Of a stretch of DNA of 64,000 nt, positions 56,680 to 64,000 are shown piece by piece (the first letter of the stretch is position 1; the number at the start of each line of letters is the position of its first letter). Source of the stretch: Xiphias gladius (lineage: Eukaryota > Chordata > Actinopteri > Istiophoriformes > Xiphiidae); the NCBI RefSeq assembly GCF_016859285.1, contig NC_053418.1, forward strand, positions 5,688,521-5,752,520. Direction: 5' to 3'. The position numbers and the translations under genes are program-made. The notes below the pieces were generated by a model. That model had not been told where the DNA came from. It made no database searches and worked only from the letters and a program-made list of their open reading frames with translations.

Positions 56680-57289
56680 AGTTGACTAATACATAGCAGT
56701 GTTTTGTATTGTAAAATGCAGCACCAGTGTTTCACAGACAAAAATGTTTAAACAGGGCAACTGGACCTTGGGATTGTGGTCAGTCAAGTTTTCAGAAATG
56801 GTATAACTGAAAGCTAAACAATATAACTAAAGTTTAACTAAGCAAAATGAACTGTTTTGGTGGTTAAAAAGCTTTTAAGCAATCATTGTTATACTAACAT
56901 AACTTTGAATACCTTTTATACCTCCACATTCTAAATGGCTAGTGCCTGGCCTCCCTCTGATTATATTGTTATAAGAAAAATCTATTTTGTAAGGGAAATG
57001 GTGAATGCTCAATGATCTGAACATGTTTCCATTTCTGGAAGAAGGAACATTACAGCTACTTAAATAATTACTGAGAAGTGGTTGAACAGAAAAAAACCCT
57101 CAAAAACAAAAAAAACAAGAGAAAAAAAGTCGTAGGACATAGATTTGACTGACCATCAAGTGGCGTTTGGGAAGTGTAGAGTAAGTCTGTGAGTCAATCA
57201 AATAAAAGACTCTTCCCTTAATCAAAATATGCAAATTGACCAACTTATTCCAACTTGTTTATTTTGTCTGTCCTGTACAGCTAGACTAT

Positions 57290-57760
57290 GTGGTCCAGTG
57301 TGGGTACCTGAAAATTACACCTTTTTGTTGAATACCTCATTCCAAAACTACTGGTTAATAATCTGCTGCCATAACAGCCCCCACTCCTCTGTGAAGGTTT
57401 TCCACCAGATTTTCGAACCAGGCTGCAGGGATTTGCTCCCATTCAGCCACAAGAGCATTAGTGATCAGGCCTGGCTCCCAGTCAGCTTTTCAATTCATCC
57501 CAACGGTGCTGGACGGGGTTGCGGTCTGGGCTCTAAGCAGGTCAGTCAAGTTCTTGCACACCAAATCCGTCAGACCATTTCGGCGGCCACACGGTTTGAA
57601 GGGCACAACCGTCTAAAGCAGCGATTCCCATTTGTCCCCAGTCTCCAGAAGGGGTGGTGAGGTGATAACTGGATGTAGGAAACAGGAAAAATCCAAATTA
57701 AAACGTGAAATTACATTTATGCCAAACGATGAAAAACAGCCCCAGTAGACAGGTGAATGC
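57290..57760 (-). mobile_element. Tc1/mariner-like transposase relic
   Basis: Between nipsnap1 and castor1. Plus-strand words TTTGCTCCCATTCAGCCACA, GGCCTGGCTCCCAGTCAG, CAATTCATCCCAACGGTG and GGTCAGTCAAGTTCTTGCAC are the complement of the fish Tc1 transposase region with WPAQSPDLNPI.HLW. Indels and a missing middle part make it inactive. Confidence 0.7.
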
Positions 57761-58168
57761 AGCTAGACAGGGGTGTGATCCTTCTGGCCACGTAGCTGTC
57801 ATGAGAGTTCCCTCCACTTTTGTTTTGAATGAACAAATCGGAAGTCAAATTTCTGCTGGCAGCTTTTTATGAGTTGACCACCCTGTGCATGTGTGAGCTG
57901 TGGCTTTAAGAGCGGGGGTGGGGGCGTGTCGTGTCCGGGGCTGTCCCTTTTATTTGAATATACAGTAGTTCAGCGGGTTGCGAGTCGGATTTCTTCGGGC
58001 GTCTGGACTATCGCAGCCGGGACGCGGTGGTCCTGTTCGTCGGTAGTGCTCGTCGTCCGGGCCTCCGTTCGACATTTGAATGGTATCGTTCGGCTAGGAA
58101 GGCGTCTTCTCCCCGCCGCATGCACACACACACACACAGAAGAGACTGCGCCGCTCGCAACCGACAAT
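57761..58168 (+). promoter_or_regulatory. castor1: castor1 GC-rich promoter and 5' UTR
   Basis: From about 57895 the sequence turns GC- and CpG-rich, with a GC/KLF-type box (GGGGGTGGGGGCGTG at about 57913-57927). A TTTATTTGAATATA stretch near 57948 might act as a weak TATA. A CA repeat lies in the 5' UTR at 58122-58137. The transcription start cannot be placed. Confidence 0.5.
58080..58097 (+). promoter_or_regulatory. Short upstream ORF, five codons, castor1 leader (candidate)
   Basis: ATG at 58080 followed by Val-Ser-Phe-Gly and TAG. It has T at -3 and G at +4, so initiation would be modest. Real only if transcription starts upstream of it. Confidence 0.4.
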
Positions 58169-58254
58169 ATGGACTTGCACATACTGGACCACAGGCTACG
58201 GGTCACCAGCATATCCAAGAATGGGCTGGTGAATTTCACACACCCCCTGATTAA
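58120..58254 (+). promoter_or_regulatory. Overlapping upstream ORF, 44 codons, castor1 leader (candidate)
   Basis: ATG at 58120 lies in the +1-shifted frame relative to the main start. The frame runs through the CA repeat (His-Thr) and past the castor1 ATG to TAA at 58252-58254, still in exon 1. Its context (C at -3, C at +4) is weak, so leaky scanning to the castor1 ATG (A at -3, G at +4) is expected. Confidence 0.4.
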
Positions 58255-58281
58255 ACTGATATTTCTCCGGAACAGGACACG
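58169..58281 (+). CDS. castor1: castor1 exon 1, cytosolic arginine sensor for mTORC1 (5' part only)
   Basis: CASTOR1 binds arginine through ACT domains and, when empty, inhibits GATOR2 and so mTORC1. This exon encodes MDLHILDHRLRVTSISKNGL then VNFTHPLIKLIFLRNRTR. Human CASTOR1 begins MELHILEHRVRV and has YTHPLIKLLFLPRRSR; CASTOR2 has FTYGLIKLAFL instead, so THPLIKL points to CASTOR1. It forms the first strands of ACT domain 1. The exon ends in phase 2 (CG/gtaaga). The next exon, expected to start near CKFFSLTETPEDYT, is not found before 64000. The start is chosen for its strong context and its match to the family N-terminus. Confidence 0.85.
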
Positions 58282-59739
58282 GTAAGAGGACTGGTCGAGT
58301 TGGTGTCTCTCCGGTGGGAATCAATCCTGGTAATCCAGTACAGATATTTGAGATAACCTACAGCGCCCCTTCATTCATTGGATTGCCGAGGCTTTGCTGG
58401 GCTATTTGCCTGTGCATGCCCTGCTCTGCCTCCGTGAACGATACACCTCAATGCATAAAGCATTAGGGAATTACCGTAGTTTATGACAGATACTGAACGT
58501 GTGGGAAACTGCGTATCGGCCAAAAACATAATATTCCTTGTGTTCTTGCAGTGGAGATAGGATTGCATCCATTGTGTTTCCTAAGAAACTGGGCGATATT
58601 TGCACAAAACCTGCAGCAGTTTACTTAAGACTGCATCCGCATATGTTAATATGCATTTATTTTATAATCCCGTAAAATGCATGCATGGATTCCTGTTAAT
58701 GCAGGCTTCCTCTACTGAGCATAGGACCAGCAATTGACCAAGCGTCTTAAAAAGCATGCCGTGCCCCTCCACTGTATTTTGGTTGGATCCCGTTTCTCCA
58801 GCACAGACTTGACCCTTGACCTCCTTTACCCAAAACCAACATCCAGTTTGCACGTCGTCCAGATCTCACGTTGGCATTAGTGCCAGTTTTCAGTTAATCC
58901 CCGTATATCCTCCCGTTGTTATGTAATTGTTTGTTGCCCCACATATGCATGGCCAGAAGACGAGCTCAACATCTGTCTTCAAGCTGCCCATGATATAGGC
59001 CAGACAGTGGCTAAGCTGCGGCTCTCATGTCAGGCTGCGGAGAAGGTGTAAGCAAATGTCAGGGAAGATTTCCCCCCTTCATCCCCTTTGTGCTCTGTGA
59101 AATCCCAAATCCAGATATCACATTTGTCCTCAAGGATTTACTTATCCTAAGCATCCTGTGTGTACAGAACAACCCTTTAATAATCAGTTTTCAAGGTAAC
59201 AGGACTAGCCCGTGCCTGCGTGAGGGGATCACGATCCTGGAAAACACTTCTTGTCCATATCTTCTCACATGACACAGCGATAACAGATTTAAATTTCACA
59301 TCTGTTCATGCCTAGCTGCCTCCATCCGTGCTCATTTGTCACAGGCTATTGGGCAATATAGTAGGCTTTGACATGTCCATACCAGAAACACTGTGTCACA
59401 CACTGTGTGACTTGCCCCACCTTATCAACTTCTGCACTAAGGAAATAACTTGGAATAATACACAGATGTACTGTAATTGCATCGGAATGGGCCAGGGTCA
59501 TAATGAGTCACTCTAGATGATCAAGAACTGTGTTCAGATTTGCAGTAATTTTCCTTTGAACGGGCTCTGTGGAGTAGTCTGTCTGGGAAAAAGGAAAAGC
59601 TGAGCCCAGAATGAACCAGAAGAAGCATTGCAGGCTGCACTTCCTTGGTCTAGCAGGCTTGTCTGTTTTTACAGTGTGTTACGGAGATACTGGATGTACT
59701 TTATGTCATCAAAATGCGGTGCGGATGTGTTTTGGCTCG

Positions 59740-60035
59740 TTACCTCCACCGAGGAGGTTTTTGTTTTCACCCATGTCTGTTTCTTGGTTGCTTTGTTTAT
59801 TTGTCCGCAGGATTACGCAAAAAAAGACCTGAAACGATTTGCACCAAACTTGATGGAGGGATGGTTCACGGGTCAGCGAAGAACCCGTTACATTTTTGCT
59901 CTGGATCCAGATAAAGGGGCAGATCTAGGAATGATTTATCTCTTCCTTCTTCGCATTGCGAGATAAGGCACTTTTGGACATTTTTGTCAATATTTGGCTT
60001 TGGCAGAGGTATGCACTCTACTGAGTGCCATTTTA
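59740..60035. repeat. Conserved dispersed repeat (GGATTACGCAAAAA type)
   Basis: Recognisable blocks: ACCTCCACCGAGGAGG, TTTGTTTTCACCCATGTCTG, CAGGATTACGCAAAAA, TTGCACCAAACTTGATGGAG, GAAGAACCCGTTACATTTT, GGATCCAGATAAAGGGGCAG, CATTGCGAGATAAGGCA and GGTATGCACTCTACTGAGTG. I have seen this order of blocks in intergenic DNA of many fish. The internal open frame is a by-product. Confidence 0.5.
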
Positions 60036-62338
60036 GTTTTTCCTGTTCTTTTACTGAAGCAGATGTTTTTTTTTTTTTTTTTTCTTTGGTCAAACTTTCG
60101 CCAGGTGGAGACGATTGAGTTCATTGCAACTCAAAACAATCGTGGAGCACAAACAAGCCTGATTTTCTCGGTTGGTTATTGCCATCTCCCTCTTTCCGGC
60201 CCCTGCCATTCATTAGAGAACAGCTCCCCACACAAAGTGATTTGAAAGCAGCAGCATAGGTAGTCACTTCTAGGAGCCAGGGTTATCCTTAAATTGTAAC
60301 GAGGTAGATTTTCCTCCAACATCATCCAACATAACTGACGCATTAAGAAATCTGTGGGGCAAGAGAGGAAAGTAGTCACAGGAGCATCTCTGCCTTTTCT
60401 AGAAATAAGAACCCTCATTTGACGAGACACAGCGTGCCTAGTGTCGGCCACACTGTTAATCTGAAAATGTCAGTTGTGTTTGTAGTTATTCAGACAACGT
60501 GTCATGAGCAGTGTAACGATATGAGGAAAGTCGAACATTTTTTTAAGTTTAGACCTCGAATAAGATCCACTTTTTGTGTAGTGGCATCAGCTATAGGCTA
60601 GAGATTGAGTGTGGGAATATGTGTGTATCTTTGTGCACTGTTGCAAAAAGTGAATGCATTTCTGCATCAGCCATGTATTATAAGATTCTATTAGATACCC
60701 GAGGATGTGAATGAATCCCCCTTACAATTGACAAAAAAATATGGACCATGGACTCGCAAGCAGTTTGTAGTCTTGTATAGTCCTTAGTTGTTGTTTTGGA
60801 GTCTATGGGTGTGGTAATTATCAAAGCCCAGTATCAGCCCAATATATCAGCATTCCTGTACTTTGGATGCAGCCCTACAGGCTCCACACAGTCCGCCTTT
60901 CTTCCCTTTCGGCAGCTCACAAACGAGAGCATGGGTTGGAACAATGCCTCAGCTGAGCCAGAAACCCAGTGGGGATTTTTCCACTTGTCTGCTTCAGTGA
61001 TCTGTCAAGGTTGGGGCTCTCGCTACCAACACATATACAAGTCTGCCCCCCCAATCTCTCCCCCACCCTTTAATAACAAGCAGGGATTTCAAGAAAAAAA
61101 AAAAAAAACCTTCCCCATTGTTCTAAAAAAAGTGGAGCCCATGAGAACGCTATAGAACGGTTTTGTAGGAAGCTGTGAAGGTAGCAGACAGCTTGGTCGT
61201 CCACTGACGATGGGGCTGAGATAGCTCGAGGCTCGCTCCACGCACTTCAACAACATCAACTCTTATCATGTTTCCTCAGCTGGAGCATCAGTTGCAGACA
61301 CCCCAGCGCCGCCCACCTTCACTCCCTCGCTACCACTACCGCCCGTTGTTTTGTGCAGCTGGATCAAAGTCCAGACTCTTGTGTGCTTGGTTTTCATCTT
61401 CCCCTCTCAGCCGCTCCCTGGCTACCTGTTGCTTCCTCCTGTCTTTTGGTTGTTTTCCGTCTCCTCCTCTTCATGTTCCTTCATGCTTCAGTAGAGGGAG
61501 CTTGTTATTTCGAACTCATTACAACCAGTGATCAGACACAGGCTGTGTCACTGTTACAGAGTGCTGTACAGGAAATCAACTTGTCAGCAAATCATAATGA
61601 AATGCTTGATAATGATGAAAAATGCACATTGCAAGTTCCAAAAAGTCCAAAAAGATGCAAGTTACAGTGATATGAATCAAAGAAAAAGCAATAATTCCTC
61701 ACATTAGAAAAGCTGAAACTCGCACATTTTTAGGGATTTCTAATTGATAAATGGCATGATAAATCAATTATTAAATACAACAACATGTCGTCCATAGTGA
61801 GCTTAACCTTTAGATACTGTGTTTCCATTGGGCTGTGTTTGTTTTCTGCTTGTCTGCTTTTCCCTTTAGAAAGCTAAGAAATCTTTGTTGTGGATTCGGT
61901 GGGTCCCTGGAACTGCAATTTGTCAAATCTCTATATGCATTTATTCCACTAAATTCTACTAAGTAATACAAAATCTTAATTGTGTTGAGCAGATTCAGTT
62001 TTTAGATGGAAATAGGAAGAAAACTAATACTGAATTTCTGCAACAAGAGATGTCAAATTTTCTCTTCCTCCGTGGGTTTCACTGATTGTAGGTAAATGCA
62101 AGCTTCTTTAGACAGAGTGATGAAAAGGATTGAATAGTCATCATAAAAACAATGTTAGGCAAATTAATTTTCCAGTATGTTTGTCAGTATTGTGTAATGA
62201 AGCTTATCTGTCTTATCTGTACTTCACAAACAGGAAACCAAACAAGCACAGTTGTCTCACAGATGGATTTCGCTCAGGTTGCTTGACAGCACACGACCAA
62301 TGCATTGCAGAGGTTTGGCTGCCTTGCAGGTGTTTTTC

Positions 62339-62341
<3 letters not shown>

Positions 62342-62382
<41 letters not shown>
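62342..62382 (+). repeat. TG microsatellite (20 units)
   Basis: Pure TG run within castor1 intron 1, followed by alternating GTATGCATGTACATGTA. Confidence 0.95.
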
Positions 62383-62385
<3 letters not shown>

Positions 62386-64000
62386 CATGTACATGTAAAC
62401 CGGTAACTGGTTTTAATGTTGCGGCTGTTCGATGTACACTACCTGCAGGAAACTGTGAGCTGGGGAAGGTGAAGGGTCGACAGGAAATGAGGGGGGTATT
62501 ATAACACAATGGGCTGGCTGAGCTTGCTAACACAGCTGGCAGTTAGTATTACAGTGTTCTCTCTTTGTCTCTCAGTGGCGTGATTGTCCCATCTCACGGT
62601 AGGGATTACTGTTTGCTGAGTCAGGCGGTCTCACTCAGGCTTCTACTGTAATAGCCTCAGCTGACTGATAAGCAGAGGAAGAGAGGTGTGTGTACAGTGA
62701 GATGTTTTAAGAAAACAGGAATGTGTAGCACTTCGTTTTTTAGGGATTCAAAGAAAACAAAGAGAGGTCACCCATTTAAAAATTGCTCATAGCTTCTCTC
62801 TAGCAAAAATGAAGGCTTTTAGCCCTACTAACTCAATAACAAGGAATTTTTTTAAGGGCGAAAGCTTTCTTTTGGTTGCTTAGAGCCATATCGCAGATGG
62901 TACTTTGTATTTGTATTTGCTATCTCCTTGTGTTAGTGGACATCCTCTCAGAAAAGCTTTCATTTTGTCCTTTAGTGACTCACTTAGATGTATATCCAAA
63001 AAGATGTCAGACATTTGTTTTTGAAGCATACATTTGTTTTTGCACTAGGCTGGATATTTATGTAACACTAATCTTATCTCCCTAAATAACAAAGTTGGGG
63101 TGAAATACAAAAGAGCATTTCAATCCAGGAGTCGATGCCCTTACAGTTTATCTTGTTTGCATTACTACAGTTGAGAAAGTGGGATGATCCATTAGTTCCA
63201 GAAGTAATATGGAAGTTTTCTTCAGATGTTATCCTCAATGTTCCTCACCACAGAAATATCATATAGTCTTTTGGATAATTTAATGATACAGTAGGTTTAA
63301 GATAGAGCAATCAGTTTTAATCATTTCCTTTTTATGACCTGTTAATAGTGGATGGCTCTAAATCGTGCAATACCCATGATGAACCCCAGCCACCATTGCT
63401 ATGAAGAAGAGGCTTGGCAGAGATGCGAATCAGAGCTTGATTCCAATTGGTAGCATGGTTGCAGAAGTAATTTAAAATTCATCCAGAATCCAAAACTGTT
63501 TTTTCAGGATTCTATAAAATGTAATCTTATCTTCAGCTCGCCATTAGCAACACACGCAAGAGAATTTCAAGCTCAGTGATTGAGATTTTCTTATCAAAGT
63601 GCTTCTTTGAAGTTGTAGTTGACTTTTCTTCTGAAATTTTTACGTACACAGGTTTGTATGATTGAGTTTTATCAAAGAACCAGATAACTACTTCATGACT
63701 ACTCATGATTAAGACAGGAGGATTTTAAGCCCATCCAACTCTTTGAAGTGCTCCACTAACCTAATGTTGTCTGTGATGAAAATAAGCAAAACTTGTACTT
63801 CAACAACACCGGACGCCTGAAATAACCCCTCCCACTTTGAACTCCTATCTGCATTATATTCTGGTAAGGAGTCTTGACACTGGTAGGAGGTCTACTCAAA
63901 AAAGTAACAAAAACCACTATAGCCTGAAGCTTGAAGCCCTCAGGAGACTGAGCTTGAGTTGAGAGTGTATTGAAAGCCCAAAGTAAAATGTTTAGGTCTG

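Larger units (their letters stand above)
58282..64000 (+). other. castor1: castor1 intron 1 (at least 5.7 kb)
   Basis: No exon that continues castor1 was found. It holds a dispersed repeat at about 59740-60035, a poly-T run near 60066-60084, a TG microsatellite at 62342-62382 and ordinary AT-rich sequence. Open frames are short and unlike known proteins. Confidence 0.6.

Noticed and set aside
59628..59966. 112-codon open frame reading ...DYAKKDLKRFAPNLMEGWF...
   Set aside because: It coincides with a dispersed repeat in castor1 intron 1. It has no splice partners or homologous family that I know.

Overview
This window is nuclear DNA from a vertebrate, almost certainly a percomorph-type teleost fish. 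Every gene is split into many short exons with GT-AG introns. The proteins are close to vertebrate families, and the non-coding DNA carries typical fish repeats: Tc1 relics, a V-SINE-like element, CR1/L2/Rex-type LINE 3' ends, palindromic MITEs and many TG microsatellites. There are no bacterial-type operons, CRISPR arrays or rRNA genes. All four recognised genes lie on the + strand, head to tail.

Layout. (1) 1-32372: the 3' 27 coding exons of nos1 (neuronal nitric oxide synthase), from the codon matching human residue 237 to the stop. The first coding exon, with the PDZ domain, lies upstream of the window. The oxygenase (haem, arginine, tetrahydrobiopterin), calmodulin-binding, FMN and FAD/NADPH parts are all present and in frame, about 1187 codons, with exon numbers matching human exons 3-29. 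Position 32373 to about 33241 is the 3' UTR. (2) 33242-36289: intergenic, repeat-rich. (3) 36290-47355: a ten-exon gene for a 438-residue leucine-rich-repeat protein of the LRRC74 family (probably lrrc74b), with a coding poly-glutamate tract and ribonuclease-inhibitor-like repeats. (4) 47356-49152: intergenic, ending in a CpG-rich promoter region. (5) 49153-55997: a complete ten-exon nipsnap1 gene (277 residues, mitochondrial mitophagy/metabolism protein). (6) 55998-58168: nipsnap1 3' UTR, a Tc1 relic and a GC-rich promoter. (7) 58169-58281: first coding exon of castor1, the cytosolic arginine sensor of mTORC1. The rest of the window is its first intron.

The genes do not form a pathway. nos1 consumes arginine and castor1 senses it, but that is probably coincidence of neighbourhood. 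From memory, LRRC74B, NIPSNAP1 and CASTOR1 are all on human chromosome 22q while NOS1 is on 12q24, so the order here looks like a fish-lineage (or ancestral) linkage of those two regions.

No clearly new biological system was found. The points most worth a second look are a GC-AG intron in nos1, the lack of room for the muscle-type (mu) exon, a TG microsatellite that forms the polypyrimidine tract of a nos1 splice acceptor, an in-frame stop at the last nos1 donor, two upstream ORFs in castor1, a 53-nt perfect alternating purine-pyrimidine tract, and several perfect inverted repeats that mark non-autonomous transposons. Splice sites were assigned by reading frame, consensus and remembered protein families, not by alignment software or transcripts.
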